Origin: an uncultured Oscillospiraceae bacterium
Lineage (GTDB): Bacteria > Bacillota > Clostridia > Oscillospirales > Acutalibacteraceae
Direction: 5' to 3'
NCBI GenBank assembly: GCA_900547275.1
Contig: URGA01000013.1
Location: 1-33,233, forward strand
Length of the DNA stretch: 33,233 nt
Part shown: in pieces, positions 7,730 through 15,606 of the stretch
How the letters are laid out: the number at the start of each line of letters is the position of its first letter
Numbering within the stretch: the stretch's first letter is position 1
Notes under the pieces: model-generated
What the model saw: the letters and a program-made list of their open reading frames with translations, nothing else
Told to the model about the DNA's origin: nothing
Databases searched by the model: none
Position numbers and translations under genes: made by a program

Positions 7730-9052
7730 TTGGACATACCGATAGGGTGGCAACTTTTTATTCAGGTGGTACTCATTGCTGTTAACGCTGTTTTTGCCAG
7801 TGCTGAAATAGCAATCGTTTCGATGAACGATATTAAACTGGAAAAATTGGCAGAGGAGGGCAACAAGCGCGCTAAAAGGCTTTTAAAACTGACCTCAAAA
7901 CCTGCGGGATTTTTGGCTACCATTCAGATTGCAATTACCTTAGCAGGATTTTTAGGCAGTGCGTTTGCAGCGGACAATTTTTCCGATCTCCTTGTTCAGC
8001 GCCTTATTGATATGGGCGTGAACATTAAAGTTTCCACACTCGATACGATTTCCGTTATTCTTATTACACTTTTGCTTTCTTATCTTACTCTTGTTTTCGG
8101 CGAGTTGGTGCCAAAGCGTGTTGCTATGAAGAAACCACAGCAGATTGCTCTTGGCCTCTCAGGCTTAATTTATGTTATTTCAAAGCTTTGCGCTCCGATT
8201 GTTTGGCTTCTTACTTTGTCTACAAACGTAACTCTCCGCTTAATGCGCATTGACCCCAATGCTAACGAAGAAGAGGTTTCTGAGGAAGAGATAAGAATGC
8301 TTGTTGACGTCGGAAGCCAGAAGGGTATTATTGACAAAAACGAGCAGAAGCTTATCGTTAATGTATTTGAGTTTGACGATAAGGATGCAGGCGAGTTTTC
8401 AACTCACAGAAAAGATATTATTGCAATCAATATTGCAGATGATGTTGACAAGTGGGAGAAAATAATCTCGGAAAGCACCCACAGTCTCTATCCGGTATAT
8501 AAAGATTCCATAGACAATGTTGTTGCTGTTCTTGATTCAAAGAAATTCTTCAGAATTAAGGATAAATCTCGCGCGACTGTTCAGAAAAATGCGTTCATCC
8601 AGCCTGTTTACGTTCCTGAAAACATGAAGATTGATGTGCTGTTTGATCTTATGCAAAAGAGCCATAATCATTTTGCCGTGGTGCTTGATGAATACGGCGG
8701 AACGGTTGGAATTATTACGATGAACGATCTTCTTGAACAGTTGGTGGGCGATTTGGATAACGAAGAGGAACTGCCTAATGCAGAACCTGATATTGTATCG
8801 CTGTCTGATAATTCCTGGAAAATAAAGGGCAGTGTTTCCCTTGATGAAGTGGAAGAACTGACAAGGCTTCATCTTCCAGTTGATACTTATGAAACCCTCA
8901 GCGGCTATATTTTCGGAATATACTGCACAATACCGAAGGACGGAACAAAATTCACCGTAGAAACAGAAGACCTGGAAATCCAGGTTTTGGACGTTCGCAA
9001 TCATACCGTGTCTTCGTGTATTGTTACAAAGAAAAATAAAAGCGAAGAATAA
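7730..9052 (+). CDS. CNNM/HlyC-CorC family membrane protein (DUF21-CBS-CorC_HlyC)
   Basis: 440 residues. An N-terminal DUF21 membrane domain (about 1-180, hydrophobic segments near 8-28, 58-82, 105-125 and 143-165, with conserved GELVPKR at 124-130) is followed by a paired CBS domain (about 215-345) and a C-terminal CorC/HlyC domain (about 355-435). Family members are linked to divalent-cation (Mg/Co) efflux or homeostasis; haemolysin is a historical label. Translation starts at TTG 7730, chosen because AGGAGG (7716-7721) lies 8 bases ahead and no other start codon fits before the first membrane helix. It has its own promoter and is followed by a terminator. Confidence 0.9.
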   Translation: MDIPIGWQLFIQVVLIAVNAVFASAEIAIVSMNDIKLEKLAEEGNKRAKRLLKLTSKPAGFLATIQIAITLAGFLGSAFAADNFSDLLVQRLIDMGVNIKVSTLDTISVILITLLLSYLTLVFGELVPKRVAMKKPQQIALGLSGLIYVISKLCAPIVWLLTLSTNVTLRLMRIDPNANEEEVSEEEIRMLVDVGSQKGIIDKNEQKLIVNVFEFDDKDAGEFSTHRKDIIAINIADDVDKWEKIISESTHSLYPVYKDSIDNVVAVLDSKKFFRIKDKSRATVQKNAFIQPVYVPENMKIDVLFDLMQKSHNHFAVVLDEYGGTVGIITMNDLLEQLVGDLDNEEELPNAEPDIVSLSDNSWKIKGSVSLDEVEELTRLHLPVDTYETLSGYIFGIYCTIPKDGTKFTVETEDLEIQVLDVRNHTVSSCIVTKKNKSEE

Positions 9053-9095
9053 TTTATAAAAGCACTGTTAATTTAGGGCGCTGTAAAAAAGATTA

Positions 9096-9131
9096 AAAAT
9101 CGAGGCAGAGTTGAAACTCCGCCTCGATTTT
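9096..9131. terminator. Bidirectional terminator between HlyC and Nudix genes
   Basis: AAAATCGAGGC (9096-9106) pairs with GCCTCGATTTT (9121-9131), with an inner GAGT/ACTC extension after one mismatch. A-run before and T-run after allow use on both strands, serving the convergent genes. Confidence 0.88.
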
Positions 9132-9207
9132 CTCTTTGCTTTAATTCTAATTGTTTAAACAACAATGTCTTTTGCGGCAATCGCAAGAGCATATGTGCTG
9201 GTACTAC

Positions 9208-9729
9208 TTATTTTGCTTGATGGCAGCCATAATTTTTTCTCATGTCAAAGAATAACTGAATAAGACTTTTATGGTATGGAATAAATATGCCGTTATCGAT
9301 TTTTTGAAGTATTTCATCTAATGTTGCCCATTCGACTTTTTGCACTTCTTCATACTGTAAAACTATATCTTTAATGTCGATTTCTCTTTCAATTAAGTAA
9401 ACATCATCAAAACCGGTATCGAAATTTATTGTTAAATGGGGCTGAATGTTTTGAAGATCGATTTTTAATCCTATTTCTTCAAATATTTCCCTTTCAATTG
9501 CTGTCTGACTTGTTTCTCCTGATATTGCGCTTCCTCCAATAGTTATATCCCACATATTTGGCCAACCGGATTTAAACGGCTGTCTCTGCTGAATTAATAT
9601 TTCACCTTTTGAATTAAAAATGCAGGCATGAACTACCAGTCGATAAGACCCTTTTTTGATTTTTTCTCCTCTAACCATTGTTTTGCCGGTTTTTGTTTTA
9701 TCTCTGTTATAGACATCCCATAATTCCAT
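9208..9729 (-). CDS. Nudix hydrolase
   Basis: 173-residue Nudix protein hydrolysing nucleoside-diphosphate-type substrates or, less likely, acting as an isopentenyl-diphosphate-isomerase relative. The Nudix box is complete at 66-88: G66, E72, R80-E81, E84-E85, G87. The N-terminal stretch ELWDVYNRDK and the RLVVHACIFNSKGEILIQQR strand resemble YfcD-type proteins with unknown substrate. AAGGAG lies just ahead of the ATG on the minus strand. The gene is visibly more AT-rich than its neighbours (19/60 and 17/60 GC at 9301-9360 and 9421-9480, against 28/60 at 10501-10560 in the dehydrogenase), hinting at separate ancestry. Confidence 0.9.
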   Translation of the reverse strand: MELWDVYNRDKTKTGKTMVRGEKIKKGSYRLVVHACIFNSKGEILIQQRQPFKSGWPNMWDITIGGSAISGETSQTAIEREIFEEIGLKIDLQNIQPHLTINFDTGFDDVYLIEREIDIKDIVLQYEEVQKVEWATLDEILQKIDNGIFIPYHKSLIQLFFDMRKNYGCHQAK

Positions 9730-9760
9730 ATAGCCACTCCTTAAAAATTAGTAAGGCAGA

Positions 9761-9793
9761 TAAGCGGTCAGAGCATAAAGTCCTGGCCGCTTA
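9761..9793. repeat. Stem-loop between ADH and Nudix genes
   Basis: TAAGCGGTCAG (9761-9771) and CTGGCCGCTTA (9783-9793) form an 11-base inverted repeat with one wobble on the plus strand and one mismatch on the minus strand. There is no clear T-run on either side, so it may be a weak terminator, an RNA processing site or an unused remnant. Confidence 0.4.
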
Positions 9794-9836
9794 AAAATTT
9801 TGTTGTTGTAGTTAATAGAGTGTACAGAGATTTTAA

Positions 9837-11009
9837 TTACTTAAAAGATTTTCTGAATATTTCTGCGCATTCTTCATTTGTCATAGGAGCCGGATCACTT
9901 TCAAAGAGGCCGCCCATGGTGGTTCTGGCATTTTCTGCAAGTGCTTCAACTTCATCTTCAGAAATTCCGTAATCAGACATTTTAAGTTCGTCTACTCCGC
10001 ATGCTTTCTGAATGTTTTCAAGCGCTGTTATGAAATCTTCTGCTTTTTCCGCGTCGGCCATTCCGAGAGCTTTTGCCATATCAACAAAGCGCTCGTCGCA
10101 AACGTGCTTTTCAATAAAGAATTTGTAGTATTCTTTTGAAATCATAATAAGACCAGCGCCGTGAGGAAGCTCCTGGTGATAAGCGCTCATTGCGTGTTCC
10201 ATGGAATGTTCACTGGTGCATGAGCTGAGCGTCATTACAACACCCGAAAGCGTGTTTGCGAAGGCCATATGCTCTCTGGCTTCCATATCGCTTCCGTCTT
10301 TTACTGCACGCGCAAGGTATTTTCCGATGTTTTTAATTGAAGTAATAGCGTACATATCGCTTATGAGGCTGGCTTTGTTTGCAATGTAGCATTCGGTGCT
10401 GTGGAACAGTGCGTCAAAGCCCTGATAAGCAGTAAATTTAGGCGGAACGCTTTTCATAAGTTCCGGGTCAACAATTGCTATAACCGGGAAAAGTCGGTCG
10501 TCTCCGCCGTAGCCGATTTTTTCGTTTGTGACGTCGTTTGTGATTACACCGAATTGGTCAACCTCACTGCCTGTTCCTGCAGTTGTTGTTATCGCGATAA
10601 TCGGCAGGGGAGCGGCTTTTAATAATTGGCCTTTACCTGTTCCGCCGAAAACGTAATCCCAAAGATCTCCGTCGTTGGTGGCCATTGTTGCAATCGCTTT
10701 TGAAGCGTCCATTACTGAACCGCCGCCAAGGGCAACTATAAAGTCGCATCCGTTGTCTTTAGCGGCTTTTGCCCCCTCGTCAATAGTTGATTTAAGAGGG
10801 TTAGCCATTATTCCGTCAAATACGGCGTATTCAACGCCTGCTTTTTCAAGCTGTTCCTCAGTTCTGTCAAGAGAACCGTTTTCTTTTGTTGATTTTCCGT
10901 TAGAAATTACAATGAGCGCTTTTTTTCCGGGCATCTGCTGTTTGTGAAGATTGTTAAGCATACCGCATCCGAAAAGAATTCTTGTAGGTACATACATTTG
11001 AAAACTCAT
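9837..11009 (-). CDS. Iron-containing alcohol dehydrogenase
   Basis: Group III metal-dependent alcohol dehydrogenase, 390 residues. GGGSVMDASKA (95-105) binds the nucleotide, TTAGTGSEVD (142-151) is the family signature, and the metal ligands are probably D199 and H203 (GFDALFHS), H268 or H272, and H283 (PHG). It likely interconverts an alcohol and aldehyde with NAD(P)H; substrate is unproven. GGAGG precedes the ATG. It is transcribed divergently from the MerR gene, from a promoter with the 19-base spacer and operator expected for MerR activation, which points to aldehyde or electrophile detoxification. Confidence 0.93.
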   Translation of the reverse strand: MSFQMYVPTRILFGCGMLNNLHKQQMPGKKALIVISNGKSTKENGSLDRTEEQLEKAGVEYAVFDGIMANPLKSTIDEGAKAAKDNGCDFIVALGGGSVMDASKAIATMATNDGDLWDYVFGGTGKGQLLKAAPLPIIAITTTAGTGSEVDQFGVITNDVTNEKIGYGGDDRLFPVIAIVDPELMKSVPPKFTAYQGFDALFHSTECYIANKASLISDMYAITSIKNIGKYLARAVKDGSDMEAREHMAFANTLSGVVMTLSSCTSEHSMEHAMSAYHQELPHGAGLIMISKEYYKFFIEKHVCDERFVDMAKALGMADAEKAEDFITALENIQKACGVDELKMSDYGISEDEVEALAENARTTMGGLFESDPAPMTNEECAEIFRKSFK

Positions 11010-11024
11010 TTTTTTGTTCCTCCG

Positions 11025-11053
11025 TTGACTGATTTATTACGCGATGCTATAAT
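11025..11053 (+). promoter_or_regulatory. Sigma-A promoter of the MerR gene
   Basis: TTGACT (11025-11030), 17-base spacer, TATAAT (11048-11053) with an extended -10 TG at 11045-11046. Transcription should start near 11060, so the palindromic operator lies in the early transcribed region, a setting for autorepression. Confidence 0.75.
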
Positions 11054-11072
11054 GCAATCAGCGTTCATATTG

Positions 11073-11103
11073 ATTATACAACTTAAAGTTAACTTTAAGT
11101 CAA
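11073..11103 (-). promoter_or_regulatory. MerR-type promoter of the alcohol dehydrogenase
   Basis: On the minus strand, TTGACT (11103-11098), a 19-base spacer and TATAAT (11078-11073). The over-long 19-base spacer occupied by a palindrome is the hallmark of promoters that MerR-family activators untwist. Confidence 0.85.
11081..11100. promoter_or_regulatory. MerR/AdhR-like operator palindrome
   Basis: ACTTAAAGTTAACTTTAAGT is a perfect 20-base palindrome. Its core CTTAAAG-N4-CTTTAAG is, from memory, the box described for Bacillus AdhR. It sits within the spacer of the dehydrogenase promoter. Confidence 0.88.
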
Positions 11104-11129
11104 GTCTTTTTGTTTATTAAGGAGAAATT

Positions 11130-11579
11130 ATGTTTTTTACAGTTGGTGAAATGGCTAAGAAAATGAATGTTGCACCATCAACATTGAGATATTACGATAA
11201 AGAAGGACTGCTTCCGTTTGTTGAGAGAACAGAGGGAGGCATCAGAATGTTCAGCGACACAGACTTTGAATTGCTGGCGGTTATTGAATGTCTTAAAAAA
11301 ACAGGTATGCCGATAAAAGATATAAAAACGTTTGTTGACTGGTGTATAGAAGGGGATTCAACGATAGAAAAGCGCCTGGAACTGATTGATAAGCGCAGAA
11401 AAGCCGTTGAAGAACAAATATCACAGCTTCAGGAAACGCTGGAAATTTTAGATTATAAACATTGGTATTACGAAACGGCAAAAGAAGCGGGAACATGCGC
11501 TGTACATGATAATATGAGTGAAAAGGATATTCCTTCAAATCTCCACTGCGCCTCTCTTAAACTTAAAGAAAATATGTAA
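11130..11579 (+). CDS. MerR-family regulator, AdhR/NmlR-like
   Basis: 149-residue one-component regulator. The N-terminal winged helix-turn-helix (about 2-70: FTVGEMAKKMNVAPSTLRYYDKEG) and wing (GGIRMF) are followed by ECLKKTGMPIKDIKTF and a dimerisation coiled coil (about 75-115). C54 in ECLKKTGM aligns with the single conserved cysteine of AdhR/NmlR regulators that senses aldehydes and reactive carbonyls. AAGGAG (11119-11124) precedes the start. It shares an operator with the divergent alcohol dehydrogenase, its most probable target. Confidence 0.9.
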   Translation: MFFTVGEMAKKMNVAPSTLRYYDKEGLLPFVERTEGGIRMFSDTDFELLAVIECLKKTGMPIKDIKTFVDWCIEGDSTIEKRLELIDKRRKAVEEQISQLQETLEILDYKHWYYETAKEAGTCAVHDNMSEKDIPSNLHCASLKLKENM

Positions 11580-11628
11580 AAATGCTATTTTCTTGTGCTT
11601 GTTTATAATTATATAATAAATAAGAATA

Positions 11629-11657
11629 TTGCAAAAAATAATAATCTATAGTAAAAT
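11629..11657 (+). promoter_or_regulatory. Candidate promoter of the araB-araD operon
   Basis: TTGCAA (11629-11634), 17-base spacer, TAAAAT (11652-11657), about 30 bases before araB. Other TATAAT-like sequences occur nearby at 11604 and 11612 without a well placed -35, so the assignment is tentative. Confidence 0.45.
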
Positions 11658-11686
11658 AAATATAGAAAAATACAGGAGTTATAATT

Positions 11687-13357
11687 ATGGCTAAATATAC
11701 AATTGGTGTTGATTACGGAACGCTTTCAGGAAGAGCGGTTCTTGTTAATGTTAAGACCGGGGAAGAGGTTGCTTCTTCTGTTTACGAATATCCCCACGGA
11801 GTAATGGACAGTGAGCTTCCGTCAGGCAAAAAACTTGGAAAAGACTGGGCTCTTGAGCATCCGATGGACTACCTTGAGGTGCTTTATAATACTATTCCGG
11901 CAGTAATAAAAGAGAGCGGCATTTCCGGTGACGACGTTATCGGTATAGGAACTGATTTTACTGCGTGCACAATAGTTGCCTGCAAGAAAGACGGTACTCC
12001 GCTTTGTTTTCTTCCTGAATATAAAGACGAACCCCACTCATATGTTAAGCTGTGGAAGCACCATGCGGCTCAGAAATACGCGAATAAACTAAACGAAATC
12101 GCAGAAGAGAGAAATGAAAACTGGCTGCTCAATTACGGCGGAAAAATTTCTTCAGAATGGGCAATTCCGAAAATTTGGCAGGTTCTTGATGAAGCACCTG
12201 AAATTTATGATGCAACAGACAGATACATTGAAGCCGCAGACTGGATTATTTGGCAGCTTTGCGGCAAAGAGACCAGAAACTCATGTACTGCCGGTTATAA
12301 AGAGATTTGGAACAAGAAAAACGGATTTCCTTCTGATGATTTTTTCAAGGCACTTGATCCGCGCCTTGAGCACGTTGTTGATGATAAACTTTCCAGAGAT
12401 ATAACACCCCTTGGCCAGTGTGCAGGTTACCTGACCGAAGAAATGGCTGAAAAACTGGGACTTAATACAAATGTTGCCGTTGCAGTTGGTAATGTTGACG
12501 CTCATGTTTGTGTTCCTGCAGTGGGAATTGATGCGCCTGGAAAGATGCTTGCAATCATGGGAACTTCTACCTGCCATATAATGATGGGAGAAGAGGAAAA
12601 ACAGGTTCCCGGAATGTGCGGCGTTGTTGAGGACGGCGTTATGCCGGGATATTTCGGCTATGAAGCAGGTCAAAGCTGCGTCGGCGACCATTTTGCTTGG
12701 TTTATTGATAATTGTCTGCCTAAGGAATATTACGACGAGGCTGAAAAGCAAGGAGTTAATATTCATCGTTTCCTGAGAAATAAAGCAGAGAAACTTGCTC
12801 CGGGACAGAGCGGACTGCTGGCTCTCGATTGGTGGAACGGCAACAGGTCTGTTCTTGTTGATGTTGACCTTACAGGCATGATTTTAGGCATGACCCTGCA
12901 GACAAAGCCTGAAGAAATTTACAGAGCCTTGATTGAAGCTACTGCATACGGTACAAGAATGATTATTGAAACATTCAGAGAAAGCGGCGTTGCCATAGAT
13001 GAGTTTTACGCTTCCGGCGGCATCAGCCAGAAAGACCCAATGACAATGCAGATTTATGCTGATGTTATAAATATGCCGATAAAAATTGCCGGTTCTGACC
13101 AGGGCCCGGCTCTCGGCTCCGCTATTTTTGCTTCTGTTGCCGCCGGCGCAGAAAACGGCGGATACGACAGCGTTTACGAAGCTGCACGAGTTATGGGAAA
13201 AGTTAAAGATAAAATCTATTATCCTGTTGAAGAAAATGTAAAGACTTATGACAAACTGTTCTCAGAATACAGAACTTTACATGATTACTTTGGCAGAGGC
13301 GACAACGACGTAATGAAACGTTTGAAAAAAATTGCAAAGGATTGTAACAATGCTTGA
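11687..13357 (+). CDS. araB: L-ribulokinase
   Basis: FGGY-family kinase, 556 residues, phosphorylating L-ribulose (family also accepts other pentuloses). The N-terminal phosphate motif [12 protein letters not shown] begins at D9; [10 protein letters not shown], a long AraB-type insert with [17 protein letters not shown] and the second actin-fold domain with [20 protein letters not shown] and [11 protein letters not shown] follow. Length and the HHAAQ segment favour AraB over xylulokinase or glycerol kinase. CAGGAG precedes the ATG. The 3' end overlaps araD by 8 bases. No araA isomerase or regulator gene is in the window. Confidence 0.93.
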   Translation: MAKYTIGVDYGTLSGRAVLVNVKTGEEVASSVYEYPHGVMDSELPSGKKLGKDWALEHPMDYLEVLYNTIPAVIKESGISGDDVIGIGTDFTACTIVACKKDGTPLCFLPEYKDEPHSYVKLWKHHAAQKYANKLNEIAEERNENWLLNYGGKISSEWAIPKIWQVLDEAPEIYDATDRYIEAADWIIWQLCGKETRNSCTAGYKEIWNKKNGFPSDDFFKALDPRLEHVVDDKLSRDITPLGQCAGYLTEEMAEKLGLNTNVAVAVGNVDAHVCVPAVGIDAPGKMLAIMGTSTCHIMMGEEEKQVPGMCGVVEDGVMPGYFGYEAGQSCVGDHFAWFIDNCLPKEYYDEAEKQGVNIHRFLRNKAEKLAPGQSGLLALDWWNGNRSVLVDVDLTGMILGMTLQTKPEEIYRALIEATAYGTRMIIETFRESGVAIDEFYASGGISQKDPMTMQIYADVINMPIKIAGSDQGPALGSAIFASVAAGAENGGYDSVYEAARVMGKVKDKIYYPVEENVKTYDKLFSEYRTLHDYFGRGDNDVMKRLKKIAKDCNNA

Positions 13358-14054
13358 AGAATTAAAGACTAAAGTATATGAAGCCAATATGCTTCTTGTT
13401 AAATATAATCTGGTTGTTCTTACATGGGGAAATGTCTCCGCTATCGATAGGAGCAAAGGGCTTTTTGTCATAAAGCCGTCAGGTGTTCCATATAGTGAAA
13501 TGACGGCGGAGGATATGGTTGTTATGGATCTTGAAGGCAACAAGGTTGAGGGCAGTCTCAACCCATCCTCCGATACTCCTACACATCTTGAGCTTTACCG
13601 ATCTTTTCCCGAAATCGGCGGAATAACACATACCCATTCTTCATGGGCGTGCGCCTGGGCCCAGGCCGGCAGAGATATACCTGCTTACGGAACAACCCAC
13701 GCTGATTTTGCATACGGAGCAATACCATGTGCAAGAGGCCTGACAAAGGAAGAAGTTGAAACGGCTTACGAACTTAATACAGGCAAGGTGATAGTGGAAA
13801 CATTTGAAAAAAGAGGCATAAAGCCGGCTGAATGCCCGGCAGTTCTGGTTGAGCGCCACGGACCGTTTACCTGGGGGAAAGACGCGGAAAAGTCAGTTGA
13901 AAACGCTCTTATTCTCGAAGAAGTTGCAAAGATGGCGCTTAGAACCGAGCAGATTGCTTCAGCTCCCGAAAATATCGGAATTGAAGGCTATTTGCTGGAT
14001 AAACATTATTTGCGCAAACATGGAAAAAATGCCTACTACGGGCAAAATAAGTAG
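13350..14054 (+). CDS. araD: L-ribulose-5-phosphate 4-epimerase
   Basis: Class II aldolase-fold zinc enzyme converting L-ribulose 5-phosphate to D-xylulose 5-phosphate, 234 residues. The start is ATG 13350 rather than the upstream TTG at 13332, since AAAGG (13336-13340) sits at proper distance and the family begins MLEELK. Zinc ligands H94, H96 (ITHTHSSWA) and H170 (ERHGPFTWG), with D75 in SSDTPTH, match the E. coli D76/H95/H97/H171 set. It overlaps araB and is followed 26 bases later by the VanW gene with no terminator between. Confidence 0.95.
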   Translation: MLEELKTKVYEANMLLVKYNLVVLTWGNVSAIDRSKGLFVIKPSGVPYSEMTAEDMVVMDLEGNKVEGSLNPSSDTPTHLELYRSFPEIGGITHTHSSWACAWAQAGRDIPAYGTTHADFAYGAIPCARGLTKEEVETAYELNTGKVIVETFEKRGIKPAECPAVLVERHGPFTWGKDAEKSVENALILEEVAKMALRTEQIASAPENIGIEGYLLDKHYLRKHGKNAYYGQNK

Positions 14055-14080
14055 ATTAAACAATAAAGGAGAGAAGAAAA

Positions 14081-15508
14081 ATGAAAAAGATTATATCAGT
14101 CGGTATCAGCGTGTTTATGATTTTTGCAATGCTTTTGTCGGCTGTAAACGTTTTTGCGGCTGACGGCGCTGTAATTACTCCGCTTACAAAATGCACTGTA
14201 AGTCTTGAGTATAGCAAAGCCATTTATGACGGCAAATCAAAAACACCCAAAGTTACCGCTAAGAACGGCAGTCAGGTTCTTGCATCGGGAAAAGATTATG
14301 CAGTATCTTACTCTTCAAATAAAAGCTGCGGAACTGCGACCGTTCGTGTAACAGGTAAGGGGAATTACTCCGGAACTGTTACAAAAACATTTACTATTGT
14401 TCCTAAAAGGGTAACAGGAATGACCTCCGGCAGAACAACAAGTTCAATTTCCCTCAAATGGCCAAAAGTTGCCGGAGCGGCTGTTTATAAAGTATACCAG
14501 TCAACATCGCCTAACGGTACATATAAAAAAGTAAAAACAGTTACCAGCCCTAATGTTACAATTTCTAAACTTACGGCAGGTAAGAAGTATTACTTTAGAG
14601 TTGTTGCCTGCGGCAAGAAGGACGGCTCATTTGCAGGTCAGTCAAGCACATCCTTCTATACTGCTACTGCACCGAAACGAGTTACGATTAAATCTGTAAG
14701 CAAGTCAGGCAGTTCGATGACTGTTAAATGGAATAAAGTTACTTGCTCTGGTTATCAGATCCAGTACAGTACTTATAGTAATTTCTCAAAAAACGTTAAG
14801 ACGGTTAATATTTCTTCAGGCTCTACCACGTCAAAAACCATTAAGGGCCTAAGTACAACATCAACATATTATGTTCGTGTTCGCGCTAAAGTAAGCTATT
14901 CGCACAAGTCTTACAACGGCTCTTTCAGTGCTTCAAAGAGCACCGGTTATACTCACCTCTATGCTTCTTATTCTTCAAAATATGTAAACAATAAAAACAG
15001 AACAACAAATCTTAAGATTGCCAGCAAAGCAATCGACGGTAAAATCATTAGACCCGGCCAGACATTCTCTTTTAATAAGACAGTCGGTGTTCGTACAGCG
15101 GCAAAAGGCTATAAAAAGGCTCCGATATTTGCCGGCAGCGGAACTGTAAACGATGTGGGCGGCGGTATCTGTCAGGTTGCGTCTACAATGTATAACACGG
15201 CGCTTCTTGCCAACGTAAAGATAACTGAACGCCACCAGCACAACCAGCGCGTTACTTACGTTCCTCTTGGCAGAGACGCGGCTATTTATTGGAGCGGTAA
15301 TCAGGATTTCAAGTGGACTAACAATACTAAGTATTCTATTAAAATCAGAATGACTGTAAGCAACGGCGTTATTACTTGTAAGTTCTATACCGTTTCAAAT
15401 GTAAATCCGAAGAAGGTTAAGCTCAGCGTAAGCAAAAGCGGTAAAAACTTTACCCTGAAGAGAAGCGTTTCAGGCAAGGTTAACTACACAGCAAAATCAA
15501 AATATTGA
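14081..15508 (+). CDS. Exported Ig-like / fibronectin III / VanW-domain protein
   Basis: 475 residues with a clear signal peptide (1-26, MKKI then a hydrophobic core and VFA/A cleavage site). Domains in order: an Ig-like bacterial repeat (about 38-110, with YDGKSKTPKV and GKDYAVSYSSN), two fibronectin III modules (about 113-200 and 200-290, Tyr-rich strands such as KKYYFRVVAC and STYYVRVRAK), and a VanW domain (about 300-435, with FSFNKTVG near 329 and GGGICQVASTMYN). Highly Lys/Ser/Thr-rich and lacking a sortase motif, so it is probably secreted or wall-associated by charge. VanW function is unknown beyond envelope association. AAAGGAGA (14066-14073) precedes the start, downstream of araD in the same direction. 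Confidence 0.9.
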   Translation: MKKIISVGISVFMIFAMLLSAVNVFAADGAVITPLTKCTVSLEYSKAIYDGKSKTPKVTAKNGSQVLASGKDYAVSYSSNKSCGTATVRVTGKGNYSGTVTKTFTIVPKRVTGMTSGRTTSSISLKWPKVAGAAVYKVYQSTSPNGTYKKVKTVTSPNVTISKLTAGKKYYFRVVACGKKDGSFAGQSSTSFYTATAPKRVTIKSVSKSGSSMTVKWNKVTCSGYQIQYSTYSNFSKNVKTVNISSGSTTSKTIKGLSTTSTYYVRVRAKVSYSHKSYNGSFSASKSTGYTHLYASYSSKYVNNKNRTTNLKIASKAIDGKIIRPGQTFSFNKTVGVRTAAKGYKKAPIFAGSGTVNDVGGGICQVASTMYNTALLANVKITERHQHNQRVTYVPLGRDAAIYWSGNQDFKWTNNTKYSIKIRMTVSNGVITCKFYTVSNVNPKKVKLSVSKSGKNFTLKRSVSGKVNYTAKSKY

Positions 15509-15520
15509 TAGAAAAGAAAA

Positions 15521-15548
15521 CGGCAGGCATCAGCCTGCTGTTTTTTTT
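15521..15548 (+). terminator. Terminator of the araB-araD-VanW transcript
   Basis: CGGCAGGC (15521-15528), loop ATCA, GCCTGCTG (15533-15540), then eight Ts. Confidence 0.92.
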
Positions 15549-15555
15549 ATGCAAA

Positions 15556-15585
15556 AAAATCCGACTGCAAAAGCAGTCGGATTTT
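15556..15585. terminator. Terminator of the minus-strand SDR gene (bidirectional shape)
   Basis: AAAATCCGACTGC (15556-15568), loop AAAA, GCAGTCGGATTTT (15573-15585). The A-run at 15553-15559 gives a T-tract on the minus strand, just past the SDR stop codon. Confidence 0.9.
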
Positions 15586-15606
15586 AATTTATTCAGTGAA
15601 TAATGC

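Noticed and set aside
14230..14960. Repetitive Lys/Ser/Thr-rich stretch in the VanW protein read as DNA repeats
   Set aside because: Repetition is at protein-domain level (Ig and FN3 folds); no direct nucleotide repeats long enough to call.
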